64,000 nt of DNA from an uncultured Clostridia bacterium (GCA_934168365.1 CAKPNJ010000002.1:1-64000), one strand, 5' to 3'. Positions 18,225 through 27,553 are shown, counted from the first letter of the stretch. The notes: a model not told the origin generated them from the sequence alone. A program made the numbers and translations.

Positions 18225-20054
18225 TTACCTTTTAAATTCTTCCTGAAGTTATCCTGAATAACTTCTACCTTCATTCTAGGCATTTTTTCTTCTGTTTGTT
18301 TATCCCAAATGTTCCAAATTTTAATTGGCTTTATTGGTCTTTCTTCTCTTGCATTTTCCCTTTCAATTCTTAACATTTGATTATGCTCTTTACTTCCCAT
18401 ACCATTTATTTTATTAAAATGCATTTTTGAAATATCAGGTATCGTCGTTATTGCAGGTGGCTTCCCTGTTACCATAACCAATGCATATGGGTTTTCTATC
18501 ATTAAAACTTCATCAGGCGTAAGCAACTTTCTTGAAATCAGACTCATACTACTACTTGCTTTATCATACTTATTATTTGAATTACTACTTTCTCCATAAC
18601 TTTGTGCAGTATAAGTTCCAAGTCTTTCAGATATTTTATTTGCTGTTTCTATATTGCCTGTTTTTAAGTATATCAACATACAATTGTCTATAATACTTTG
18701 TGCTCCTTCTTTTCCATACTTTTCTTCAATTTGCGAAAGTAATGATTGCAAACATAAGAAAAATCTAATATTTCTACCTCTTGCAACTGTCAACATTGCT
18801 TGAAATGAATCTATTTTTGTAAAGTTTGCAAATTCATCTAATATAAAGTTCATTCTGTTTTTTAACTCTCCTCCTGTTTTCCTACTTTGTTCAACAAGTG
18901 AAGTATATAATTGCTTGACTAAAATACTACCAAGTCTATGGTATGTATCTCTATCATCAGGCAATAAAACATATATTGCTGTTTTTTTATTTCCAAAATT
19001 GTTAATGTCAAAATCAGATGTTTGAATGTTATTTGCAACATATTCATCTACAAACATTTGAAGTGTCGATAATGCAACAGCAACAAAACTTGCTCTTGTT
19101 TTCTGTGGTGCTGTACCGAGCTATTGCAAAAAACTTTTTTATTGGATCGTTTGCCTCTTTATTTGCCATATATTCATCTATTGGCATTTTTCCATTTCTT
19201 TCTTTGAACATTTCAGCGACAAAATAATATGCATTAGGTAATGTTTGGTACTCTCTCTTTCCTTTATTCTCCAATACCACAGCCATTATTGCTGTCTTTA
19301 TAACACTCATCTCCCCATTTTTCCAAATAGGCTCTGTTTTTTCATTTTTTTCAACTAATATATTTACTAAATCATTTATTAGACTTTCAGCTAGTGGTAT
19401 ATTGTCTTGCTCAACTGCATTTATTATTATATCTAAATAGTTATATTTATTGCTCTTTAAAAAATTGATGTAATCTATTGCAATCACATCATATCCTAAC
19501 TTTTTTAAATTTTCTGCTGTATATAGGTAAAGTTCTCCTTTAACATCTGATATACACATATTTTCTCCTGCTAATCCCAACATTGTTATTGTTGGAATTA
19601 TTACTGACCTACTTTTTCCTGATCCTGTACTTCCAACTAATAAAGTATGCAAATTGTCATTTATATAATATACCTTATCTAGATTACCTTCTCTTTCAAA
19701 ATGTGTTACTATACCTGCTGATTTTAAACATACTTGATTATACTCTTTTGTTCTGTCTATTACATTACAACTAAAAACTTTATTATAATCCTTTTTATTT
19801 AGCCACCATCCAGTACCATATTGTCCCTGTCCAATAGGTTTGGGGACTTTTATTTTTGGTGTCAGTTCTACTTGCTCACTATAATATATATTTTTAGTTT
19901 TTCTAGTAACGAACAATAATAAAGATATTACTATTGTTTCTATTATCAAAAACATTTGTAATACCTTTTTATTTGATGTTATGGTTTTAACAATACTAGT
20001 TATATTTATCATTAGCATATTATCCGTGTTCTGTGTTAGCATATAAAATAACAT
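18221..20054 (-). CDS. virD4: VirD4-type coupling protein, needs +1 shift
   Basis: About 610 residues from ATG 20054: membrane helices near the N-terminus, Walker A GSTGSGKSRS (about 141-150) and, after the junction, Walker B MNFILDEFANF. It brings the relaxase-DNA complex to the channel. Frame zero reads FAIARYSTTENKS and soon stops. Skipping the C of CGG at 19118 gives FAIAGTAPQKTRASFVAVALS, the conserved coupling-protein sequence. Open frame with another membrane helix continues upstream to an ATA at 20123 that follows AGGAG at good spacing, so the true start may be this rare codon. Confidence 0.88.
19116..19118 (-). other. CGG +1 frameshift site in virD4
   Basis: ATA-GCT-CGG-TAC in frame zero; C skipped gives ATA-GCT-GGT-ACA-GCA-CCA and continues for nearly 300 codons. 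Confidence 0.85.
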
Positions 20055-20167
20055 CGTAGAGAAATATGCACTTATAAATACACTTACTATTATTGCTATT
20101 ATTATTAAAATTTTTCTACTTATTTTTATTCTCCTATACAGGAAATCTTTATTTCCTTTTTAATAAC

Positions 20168-20998
20168 TTATTCTAATTCTTCCTCTTCTAATTCTCCATT
20201 AGTTAAACAATGCTCTGCATACCATTCTACCTTATCTAATGTCTCTTGCAGTCTATTGTATTGATCTATCATTTTTATTTGTTTTTCACTATATGGAAAT
20301 ACTTCTTTTTCACCTTCTAGCTTACCATTATCTCTCCAAATATTTCTTAACTCTATACCTCCCAAAATAGTTCCTGCAACAATAATGCTTGAAAATCTGG
20401 CTTTTGTATTATTGTCATTAAAATATTCTAGTAATTTTTTATCATTTGTTGTATCTTTTTCAAAATCATCTCGAAGATTATGCATCTGTTCGTATATCTC
20501 ACTACATTTCTCTTCTAATTCTTTTTTTGAACTAATCTCTTGCTCTTTTAAATTAACTTCAATTTGTCTTTGTTTTACTGTTGTGACCTCAATATCTTCC
20601 TTTACTAATTCAAAAGCTCTTTCTTTATTACATCCATTTTTGATATGTTCATCGTATTCTAAATAAACAAACCTTAAATCCATAAAAAGTTTATTATACA
20701 AATAACCTTCTTCCTTTTCCTCATAACAAAATACTGTTAATTTATGTGCATCTGGTAGTAGTCTAGCAAGTCTTTCTGCCTCTTCTGTTGAATAGCCTTT
20801 TATCAAAAACTGGCATACTGGAAAAATATTTTGCTTTAAGTATAGTGATTTACCTAAATATAATTTATTATACATATATTTTAAATTCTTATATGAAAGT
20901 TTATCTTCTTCTACTTTCTCTGTTAAATAATCATTTAGATTTGTAAAATAATTGTTATTGTGCATTAAGCTCAATAATATCTTTGTTTTTACCTCCAT
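20168..20998 (-). CDS. Hypothetical helical protein with acidic tail
   Basis: A 276-residue, mostly helical and charged protein, with a likely coiled coil at about 125-190. No known domain. It lies between the relaxase gene (8 bases apart) and virD4, a place where relaxosome accessory proteins are common. It ends in LEEEELE, the shared tail of this element. Confidence 0.65.
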   Translation of the reverse strand: MEVKTKILLSLMHNNNYFTNLNDYLTEKVEEDKLSYKNLKYMYNKLYLGKSLYLKQNIFPVCQFLIKGYSTEEAERLARLLPDAHKLTVFCYEEKEEGYLYNKLFMDLRFVYLEYDEHIKNGCNKERAFELVKEDIEVTTVKQRQIEVNLKEQEISSKKELEEKCSEIYEQMHNLRDDFEKDTTNDKKLLEYFNDNNTKARFSSIIVAGTILGGIELRNIWRDNGKLEGEKEVFPYSEKQIKMIDQYNRLQETLDKVEWYAEHCLTNGELEEEELE

Positions 20999-21006
20999 TT
21001 TTCCTC

Positions 21007-22239
21007 CTACGGTTCATCCTCCCACTCGAAAGATGATGCATTTCTTTTGGATATAGCAAGTTCTTTTTTTGCTTGTCTTGATAATTGTTTTTTATATTTG
21101 ACTTCATAGTTTCGATTTAATTTTCTTTGATTTTCTGCTTGAAAATATAGTGCTGTTAGTATTCTATCCATTAAATCTCTACTATCATTAGTATATTTAA
21201 TATAAGTATATTGTTCATTTGTATTTAGCCACTTTCTTTCTATATCTAATATCTGGTTTCCTATCAGTTTTATTATTTCCTCTTGTGCCTCTTCCTTTGC
21301 TTTTACCATTGCTTGTTCCATTTTTTCCTTATTAGTATATTTGAATTCTTCTAGTTTTTGTTTTGCCTTTATATATCTTTCAATCTCGATTTTACATTGT
21401 ATGGATGAATTTATAATTACATTTGAAATATTATCAACCTTATTTATAATATCAGGATATCTTTTCAGATATTGATACTTTATACTCCCTGTTGTTTGTT
21501 TTAAGTCTTTCTTTAAATCTATCATTAAATCAACAATGTTTTTAATTTCTGTATTTCCTAACAATGCTCTTATCCTTCGTGTTTGATTATAGTCTTTTTC
21601 ATATTGCAATAATTCTTGTAAAAGTCTTTCATCTGAGGTCACCTTTTTTAGTTCATTCAATATATAATTTTCTGATGTTATATTTTTCTTCGCAATGTCC
21701 TTTTCTTGATATATTGGCAATAAATCCTCACGAAAAATTTTATTAATAAATTCTTTTCTTAATTGATTTTTAATATTGTAATTAATATAATAATTTCTCT
21801 TTTGCTCACTCCAAAGCATAAATTGAAAATGTGGATGTCCTTTTTCTATATGTACAGCACCAACATATTGCAAACTTTTATAATCTACATTCAGTTTCTC
21901 TGCTATACTCGGAAGTCTATCCTCTAATAACTCTATCCATTTTTCTTGATCATAGAAATTCAGTCTTGTAGCATCTATCTCTTTCAAAGAAATAATTCCT
22001 CTAAAAATTGGGAGTTTGTTTTTTGCAAGTTTTTCTATATGCTCTTTTAATGGCTCAATATCTTCTTGTTTTTGTATGTTTGGAAAATTATTTACTTTTC
22101 CAAATAATCCATGTGTAGTGTCCCTATTTCTAATCACAAATTTACTATTTGCGATATATTCTGTATAATTTTTAATCTTAAAATAAGTAGTTCTAAAATT
22201 AGGATTTAAATTTTCTAATTCAAAGAATACACTACTCAT
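21007..22239 (-). CDS. mobL: MobL-type relaxase
   Basis: A 410-residue protein beginning MSSVFFELENLNPNF, typical of MobL relaxases of Clostridia. The metal-binding three-His motif is AVHIEKGHPHFQF (His about 130, 135, 137). The second half is a long helical region. It would nick the element at oriT and stay bound to the strand. It overlaps the stop of the upstream RHH-like gene by eight bases. Confidence 0.85.
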   Translation of the reverse strand: MSSVFFELENLNPNFRTTYFKIKNYTEYIANSKFVIRNRDTTHGLFGKVNNFPNIQKQEDIEPLKEHIEKLAKNKLPIFRGIISLKEIDATRLNFYDQEKWIELLEDRLPSIAEKLNVDYKSLQYVGAVHIEKGHPHFQFMLWSEQKRNYYINYNIKNQLRKEFINKIFREDLLPIYQEKDIAKKNITSENYILNELKKVTSDERLLQELLQYEKDYNQTRRIRALLGNTEIKNIVDLMIDLKKDLKQTTGSIKYQYLKRYPDIINKVDNISNVIINSSIQCKIEIERYIKAKQKLEEFKYTNKEKMEQAMVKAKEEAQEEIIKLIGNQILDIERKWLNTNEQYTYIKYTNDSRDLMDRILTALYFQAENQRKLNRNYEVKYKKQLSRQAKKELAISKRNASSFEWEDEP

Positions 22240-22693
22240 TATGATAAACCTTTCCTATTCCATAGAAATCCAGTAATTCCTCTTTCGAAATTTCTTCTGC
22301 ATTTCTACTAACAAAATAATTTGCTTTCACTCTACCACTTTCCAATATTTTCATAAATATTTGATGTAGTTCATCTCCCATAACTTTACTCATTACCTCT
22401 CCCATAATATAGGTATTCAAAGCACTTATTCGAACATTATTTGCATTTAATTTTCTTTGTGATTTTATAAATGAATCCAATTTAATATCAATTAATTTGC
22501 TTAATTCTTTTATAATGACATCCATATTATCTTTGTAAATTTGCAGATTTAACTCTTTATCTATCCCTGCTCTGATTAATTCTGATGCATTATTGTATGA
22601 ACTTTTGGCTACAACATTATAAATTAATTCTCTCTTACTTTTAGGAACTTTTACAAACATCCTTACTAATTCCTCTTTGTTTTTTTCTTCCAT
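22232..22693 (-). CDS. RHH-like relaxosome accessory protein
   Basis: A 153-residue protein. Residues about 10-50 (MFVKVPKSKRELIYNVVAKS, then ASELIRAGI) match a ribbon-helix-helix DNA-binding pattern like MobC. The rest is helical. It is directly upstream of the relaxase and directly downstream of the oriT-like region, the usual place for an oriT-binding helper. Confidence 0.7.
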   Translation of the reverse strand: MEEKNKEELVRMFVKVPKSKRELIYNVVAKSSYNNASELIRAGIDKELNLQIYKDNMDVIIKELSKLIDIKLDSFIKSQRKLNANNVRISALNTYIMGEVMSKVMGDELHQIFMKILESGRVKANYFVSRNAEEISKEELLDFYGIGKVYHNE

Positions 22694-22724
22694 AGCACCC
22701 TCCTGTTCTTTCTCGTTTTTTCTT

Positions 22725-22850
22725 CAAAATTGCCTCACAGCAATTTTGCAGGAAGAAGGGGTCGCTCCGACTCCCTAAAACTGCCTAAAAGCGTGGCTTT
22801 TAGCGAGATACTCATTTTTAAATGGGGCGACTTTCAGTCTCCCCACTATT
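22725..22850. other. Candidate origin of transfer (oriT)
   Basis: A 165-base gap upstream of the relaxase genes holds three hairpins: CAAAATTGC-CTCACA-GCAATTTTG (22725-22748, perfect 9 bp), CTAAAAGC-GTG-GCTTTTAG (22785-22803), and GGGGCGAC/GTCTCCCC (about 22825-22845). It is more GC-rich than its surroundings. Hairpins next to a relaxase gene are the hallmark of oriT; the nick site cannot be placed without comparison. Confidence 0.55.
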
Positions 22851-22858
22851 TTACTACT

Positions 22859-23437
22859 TTATTCGAATTCTTCCTCATCTGTTAGACCTGCCTCATCAGT
22901 AATCTCAACATATTCTCCTATAATGTTTAATGCCTCATCGTAACTCTTGGATGAAGTTATTCTATCAATCATTTCTGTTGCTTCTTCCTTCATATTATAT
23001 TTTTTTAGAGTTCTTGATGCTATTCCCATTAGATTAAATATGTTTCCATCTTGTCCTATTAATGCACATTTTGGTTTTATTTTTTCTCTTTCTCTCCTCA
23101 AATTATTATCAACTATATCATCAAACCATCTACACCCCATTTCAAATCTTGGTAGTATAATATTATCAAGATTCTTTATATCTTTGGTATGTATAGATAT
23201 AATTTGAAATCCAACAGGATATTTATTATCACCTGTCAAATGATATTGTTTGTTCATAACTTCTCCTGATATAGTGTATATAGTTAATGGATCTGATAAT
23301 TCCGAATAATCTTTTATCCAATTTATAAATGCATTTATATTAGCATCATCATCAAATAGTCCTTCTTTTGTAAATGCAGAACAACTATATAATTCATCTA
23401 ATTGCTCTTTGGTAGTTACCTCCTCTTTAATAAACAT
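22859..23437 (-). CDS. Element-borne hypothetical protein
   Basis: About 192 residues from the ATG that follows GGAGGTGA; an upstream in-frame ATG lies inside the end of the previous gene. The second half contains ALIGQDGNIFNLMGIASRTL and a SYDEAL helix, a recurrent module in accessory proteins of Gram-positive conjugative elements. Function unknown. Ends in TDEEEFE. Confidence 0.7.
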   Translation of the reverse strand: MFIKEEVTTKEQLDELYSCSAFTKEGLFDDDANINAFINWIKDYSELSDPLTIYTISGEVMNKQYHLTGDNKYPVGFQIISIHTKDIKNLDNIILPRFEMGCRWFDDIVDNNLRREREKIKPKCALIGQDGNIFNLMGIASRTLKKYNMKEEATEMIDRITSSKSYDEALNIIGEYVEITDEAGLTDEEEFE

Positions 23438-23450
23438 TAGCTCACCTCCA

Positions 23451-24563
23451 TTACTCAAATTCTTCCTCATTGTTTTGTTCTATTTCTAAACATTCTTTCT
23501 TCATTAAATATCCAGTATCAGTAAATCTTCCACTATATACACAACCATTTTGAGAATATTCTTCTGCTAATTTTTCATAATTAATATAATCTGATAGAGT
23601 AGAAACATCGTCAAAATGTCCTGTTTCATTTACTAAAAATTCTCCCATTTCTTTTAGATTTTTTACATCAGGTAATAATTCATAATTTTTAATCTCATCT
23701 GTTAATTTTATTATTTCTTTCAAAGAAGAAATATCTGTTTCTTTGCATTCTAATAATGCAGTAAACTTTTCAATTTGAGAATTATTTAACTTTTGAATTC
23801 TTATACTTAATTCTTGTACATCTGACAATGATATTTCTTTTTCTCTAAAACTTAATCTATTCATTATTCTTTCCATTGTTAATGTCAAATAAGTATCGGA
23901 TTTTGGATATAAATTTAACATATAGCATTCTAAAATTTCTATATTATCATTTTTTAAATCTAATAATTCAATTTTCTCCTGCAACTTTTTTTCAGATATT
24001 GGAAATAATATCTCTATTTTTTTACAGGAACTATCTTTTTTATACATTTGTTTATTAGCCACTAATAATCTAATTCTATGTTCTTTCTTTATTCTTCCAG
24101 TTATTAAATCATTTCCTAGCATAAGTCTTGTATTTAGTAATACTCCATTTGAACAAAAACTATATTTGATGTTATTAATAGTTAGGAATTTTTTTCCCAA
24201 TTTTTCAATATCTAAAAATTCATAAAGATATTCTGGTGTATCAAAATCAGGTAAGTTCTCTAAAATATATTTCCCTAGTTCTTTATTATTATGAACTTCT
24301 ATAAGCTGATAATCTTCTATATTAGATATTAGTTCTATTAGTTCATCAATACTATTTATTTTATAATTATTAATTTCTAAATAAGAATCTATTATCTTAT
24401 AATCGTACTCCTGTAATTCACTTAAGATTTTTTCTATTTTATTAATTGTACCTATTTCTATTGATTTATTCTGGTTTATTAAATAGTTATTTACACATTT
24501 GTTCAATAATTTATATTCTTTTCCATCTCTTTCAAACTTTACACTTGTATTTAGATTTTCCAC
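23451..24563 (-). CDS. ArdA-like antirestriction protein with internal duplication
   Basis: A 370-residue acidic protein. Two regions match each other and the ArdA pattern: about 65-145 (IDELIELISNIEDYQLI, ELGKYILE, DIEKLGKKF) and about 270-345 (LKEIIKLTDEIKNYELL, EMGEFLVNE, NYEKLAEEY). ArdA proteins mimic DNA and block type I restriction when an element enters a new cell. The match is remote, so the call is tentative. Ends in NNEEEFE, whose DNA overlaps the start region of the next gene. Confidence 0.55.
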   Translation of the reverse strand: MENLNTSVKFERDGKEYKLLNKCVNNYLINQNKSIEIGTINKIEKILSELQEYDYKIIDSYLEINNYKINSIDELIELISNIEDYQLIEVHNNKELGKYILENLPDFDTPEYLYEFLDIEKLGKKFLTINNIKYSFCSNGVLLNTRLMLGNDLITGRIKKEHRIRLLVANKQMYKKDSSCKKIEILFPISEKKLQEKIELLDLKNDNIEILECYMLNLYPKSDTYLTLTMERIMNRLSFREKEISLSDVQELSIRIQKLNNSQIEKFTALLECKETDISSLKEIIKLTDEIKNYELLPDVKNLKEMGEFLVNETGHFDDVSTLSDYINYEKLAEEYSQNGCVYSGRFTDTGYLMKKECLEIEQNNEEEFE

Positions 24564-24591
24564 TTTTATATTCCCCCTTTTTTAATTCTCT

Positions 24592-24651
24592 CGCACGAGA
24601 ATCGATTGTGTGGCACTTTTATTTTTTATTGGAGTAGTTTTACCTTTAAAA
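24592..24651 (-). repeat. Leader repeat, copy 1
   Basis: About 60 bases upstream of the ArdA-like gene closely match 27500-27553 upstream of the element metK. Shared parts on the minus strand are GGTAAAA(C/T)TACTC, AATAAAA, and GCCACA..ATCGATT.T.GTGCG. The core is a palindrome-like CACAATCGATTCTCGTG. Probably a shared regulator site or a 5' leader element. Confidence 0.55.
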
Positions 24652-24652
24652 A

Positions 24653-24835
24653 TTACTCCAATTCTTCCTCTTCTTGCTCTATCAATTCATCTACAAGTTT
24701 TATTTTTTCTTGTGTTTTTTCCCACTCCTTAACATATTGTTTTTTAGGAGTATTCATTAAGTAATCTGATGAATAGCACAAAAGATTATGATTTAACATA
24801 TCTTTAAATTCTGTTAATAAGTCTACTTTATTCAA
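24653..24835 (-). CDS. Small hypothetical protein, TTG start overlapping upstream stop
   Basis: A 60-residue helical protein. TTG at 24835 lies in TTGAATAA, overlapping the stop of the DUF3560 gene, with GAGGAAGAA as ribosome site. Translation is therefore coupled. It ends in EQEEEELE, the same tail as its upstream neighbour. Confidence 0.6.
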   Translation of the reverse strand: MNKVDLLTEFKDMLNHNLLCYSSDYLMNTPKKQYVKEWEKTQEKIKLVDELIEQEEEELE

Positions 24836-25542
24836 ATTCTTCCTCCTCTTCTCGTTCCTTATTTAAAACCTCTTTTAATAAACGATTAGTTACTTTTATT
24901 GTTTGTTCATTAAATAATCTTTGCCAAGCACATTCTTTTCTAGACCAATGAAAGCCATTATGTTTTAAGTGGTTTCTTATTTCTTCATCTGGAATATTAT
25001 CAAATATTATTTGAATTCTATTTATTTCTTTGTTCTGCACAATCTTTCCACCACAAAACTCTTTTTCTCCAAATTCAATATTTTCTAATCTTTCTAATGA
25101 TTGAATTCTTCTTTTTATTTCTCTAATCCTTGCTCCAATATTTTGTAATTGCCAAGTTGAATGATTTTCATCTGCCTTTATAAGTTCTCTTTGTTTTTCC
25201 AAATATTCTAATTTATCTTTTAGTTTTTCAATTGCATTTGGATCATCATTATAAATTACTTGAGTGTTTTCTATATTTTTAGCTTTATCTTCATAATATT
25301 TACTTTTGCTGTCTTCTTTAATAGAATTCCTTATATCATTATGAGCCTTCTCTATTAGTCTTCTATGTTTCTTTTCTGAATGATGTCCTACTAATATTGG
25401 TTGTCCGTGGTGTAATTGCTAAAATTCTATTTGCATTTGAATTCATATACTGCTGTGATTTTTCTTTTGCTTTTTGTGCCATTTGTTCATATCTTAATCT
25501 TCGTTCTTCTTTTCTTTCTTCATAGTCTGATCTTCCTCCCAT
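24828..25542 (-). CDS. DUF3560 protein, needs +1 shift
   Basis: About 237 residues in the joined frame. The N-terminus GGRSDYEERKEERR, then ITPGQPILVGHHSEKKHRR, and the C-terminal IEFGEKEF, NKEINRIQI and HLKHNGFHWSRKECAWQRL form the full DUF3560 domain found in many conjugative elements. Frame zero stops soon after CCA-CGG-ACA; skipping the C gives PGQPILVGHHSE. Function of the family is unknown; it may bind nucleic acid. Ends in REEEEEFE. Confidence 0.85.
25405..25407 (-). other. CGG +1 frameshift site in the DUF3560 gene
   Basis: ACA-CCA-CGG-ACA-ACC in frame zero; C skipped gives ACA-CCA-GGA-CAA-CCA-ATA, restoring GQPILVGHHSE. Confidence 0.85.
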
Positions 25543-25640
25543 TTTTTATCACTCTCCCTTCCTAAAATTAAACAACAATGTAAAAATAGTGTTATTGTTC
25601 CTCCAAACATTGCACCACCAATAAATGTCAATAAATACAT
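25494..25640 (-). CDS. Small membrane protein, DUF3789-like
   Basis: A 48-residue protein starting at ATG 25640 after AGGAAAAG. The first 28 residues form a membrane helix (LLTFIGGAMFGGTITLF), followed by a charged tail. It matches the small DUF3789 proteins found beside DUF3560 genes. It overlaps the start of the DUF3560 gene in another frame by 49 bases. Confidence 0.6.
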   Translation of the reverse strand: MYLLTFIGGAMFGGTITLFLHCCLILGRESDKKWEEDQTMKKEKKNED

Positions 25641-25720
25641 ATCATCTTTTCCTTTCCAATAAAAAAAGACTTCTGTAAGTTGTGTGATAGTTTAACTCTT
25701 CTTCACCCTTCTTACAAGTC

Positions 25721-26086
25721 TTATTCAAATTCTTCCTCTTTTTCTATGCTTTGTTGATATTTTGTTACCCCCAATGGATCATATTCTTTTAGTTTTTCTA
25801 CATTAAAAGCAACCATATCATACTTTCCCATATTATAATTGACTGTAGTTATTACTTCTTTAATAATTCCTTTTTTTATCAGAGCCTTTTCAAGTCCTGA
25901 ATCTTTGTTAATAGGTTGTATAAAACCTTCGTTTTCATCTATTGAATACCCTGATAAGTTAATCGTAATGTCTCCATATAACTCATCTTTTGTATAAGCT
26001 ATTATTGCTATATTTCCGTTATTTCTATATTGTCCCACCTCTAGAAACAACTCTTCATTTTTAAACTTCAAAGATTTTCTATCCAT
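25721..26086 (-). CDS. DUF4313 protein
   Basis: A 121-residue protein. The conserved DUF4313 core is visible: YGDITINLSGYSIDENEGF, then YNMGKYDMVAFN and EKLKEYDPLG. This small family is common in conjugative elements of Firmicutes and has no known function. Ends in EKEEEFE although no gene follows closely, which argues that the tail matters in the protein itself. Confidence 0.8.
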   Translation of the reverse strand: MDRKSLKFKNEELFLEVGQYRNNGNIAIIAYTKDELYGDITINLSGYSIDENEGFIQPINKDSGLEKALIKKGIIKEVITTVNYNMGKYDMVAFNVEKLKEYDPLGVTKYQQSIEKEEEFE

Positions 26087-26112
26087 ATTTACCTCACTTT
26101 TATTTTAAATTT

Positions 26113-26367
26113 TTAATATAATTCTTCTTCTATGATTTCTTCTCCATTTTCTTGAATATCTTGAATTTCATATTTGTCTTTAAACTCTTTTAAATCACAT
26201 ATAAAGTCATCTTTTCCTGTACTATCATTTTCATATATTGCTACTCTATCATTTGACAGTAAACTTGCAATTCCCTCTTTCCCTGTAGATTTATTTGTAA
26301 TCTCTAACATTACCTCTTCATATTTAGACTCTTTTGCTTGTTTTATATAATCTTCAAAAGTTTTCAT
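26113..26367 (-). CDS. Small hypothetical protein coupled to metK
   Basis: An 84-residue acidic protein whose ATG overlaps the metK stop (ATGA), so it is translated by coupling. KSTGKEGIASLLSNDRVAIY may be a beta-hairpin. It ends in EEIIEEELY, a variant of the shared acidic tail. Function unknown. Confidence 0.65.
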   Translation of the reverse strand: MKTFEDYIKQAKESKYEEVMLEITNKSTGKEGIASLLSNDRVAIYENDSTGKDDFICDLKEFKDKYEIQDIQENGEEIIEEELY

Positions 26368-27479
26368 ATTTGTCTCAATTCCTCCCAACTAAATTCTTCT
26401 CTTCCAAAATGACCATAATTTGTAGTTCTAGCATATATAGGCTTTTTCAAATCCAAATATTTTATTATTCCATTAGGCGTCAAGTCGAATGTTTCTTTTA
26501 TTATTTTAATAATATCACATTCTGGTAGTTTATTTGTCCCAAAGCAATCAATGTATAATGAAAGTGGCTCTGCTATTCCAATACCATATGATGCTTGAAT
26601 TTCGCACTTTCTTGTCAACCCATTAGCAACAATATTCTTTGCTATATGTCTTAACATATAAGCAACAGATCTATCAACCTTTGTTGCATCTTTTCCTGAA
26701 AAAGCTCCTCCACCGTGATGAGCATAACCTCCATAAGTATCAACTATAATTTTTCTACCTGTAAGTCCAGTATCTGCAACTGCACCACCAATAACAAATT
26801 TTCCAGTTGGATTTATTAGGAATTTTGTTTGATAGTCAATCATGTCTTCATCTACTGTTGGTTTTATTACTTTTTCTATAATATCATTTTCCAGCTCCTC
26901 AATTGTAATATTTTCTTGATGTTGAGTTGAAACTAATATTGTATCTATTCTTAATGGAAAATCATTTATATATTCTACTGTTACTTGTACTTTTCCATCA
27001 CTTTTTAAATATGGAATTGTTCCTTCTTTTCTCACTTTAGTTAATCTTTGTGCAAGTTTATGAGCCACATCTATTGCATAAGGCATTAAATTCTCTGTTT
27101 CTAGACAGGCATATCCAAACATTATTCCTTGATCACCTGCACCCCCAGTATCAACTCCAATTGCTATATCTCTACTTTGCTTTGTTATGTTGATATCTAT
27201 GTCACAAGTTCTGTAATCCATATTATACCTAGCATCATCATAACCTACTTCTTTTAATTTTTCCCTTACAATGCTTTCAACATCTAAAATTGCATTTGAT
27301 GTTATTTGTCCTGCTATTGTTACTTTTCCATTAGAAATAAAAGTTTCAACAGCAACTCTTGAATTTTCATCTTGTTCTAAACAAGCATCTAAAATACTAT
27401 CAGAAATCAAGTCACACACTTTATCAGGATGCCCCTCTGTTACACTTTCTGATGTCAAAAAATATCTTTTATAATTCAT
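26364..27479 (-). CDS. metK: S-adenosylmethionine synthetase carried by the element
   Basis: A full-length enzyme of 371 residues making S-adenosylmethionine from ATP and methionine. Signature motifs are present: GHPDKVCD near the start, GAGDQGIMFGYA and GGGAFSGKD. It is a paralogue of the chromosomal copy at 61853-62974 and clearly diverged from it. The likely purpose is to feed the element's DNA methyltransferase after transfer (inference). The 54-base leader repeat lies just upstream. Confidence 0.95.
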   Translation of the reverse strand: MNYKRYFLTSESVTEGHPDKVCDLISDSILDACLEQDENSRVAVETFISNGKVTIAGQITSNAILDVESIVREKLKEVGYDDARYNMDYRTCDIDINITKQSRDIAIGVDTGGAGDQGIMFGYACLETENLMPYAIDVAHKLAQRLTKVRKEGTIPYLKSDGKVQVTVEYINDFPLRIDTILVSTQHQENITIEELENDIIEKVIKPTVDEDMIDYQTKFLINPTGKFVIGGAVADTGLTGRKIIVDTYGGYAHHGGGAFSGKDATKVDRSVAYMLRHIAKNIVANGLTRKCEIQASYGIGIAEPLSLYIDCFGTNKLPECDIIKIIKETFDLTPNGIIKYLDLKKPIYARTTNYGHFGREEFSWEELRQI

Positions 27480-27499
27480 TTTACAATCTTTCCTTTCTT

Positions 27500-27553
27500 T
27501 CGCACCACAATCGATTCTGTGGCTTTTTTATTCCTAATTCGAGTAATTTTACC
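27500..27553 (-). repeat. Leader repeat, copy 2
   Basis: Upstream of metK; matches 24592-24651. The centre CCACAGAATCGATTGTGG is a near-perfect inverted repeat (27505-27522), a likely operator or leader hairpin shared by two element transcripts. Confidence 0.55.

Noticed and set aside
18221..20054. Treating virD4, virB4 and the others as pseudogenes
   Set aside because: No other lesion is seen in either half of any gene, and neighbouring genes are intact. Decay would give mixed stops, deletions and both shift directions.
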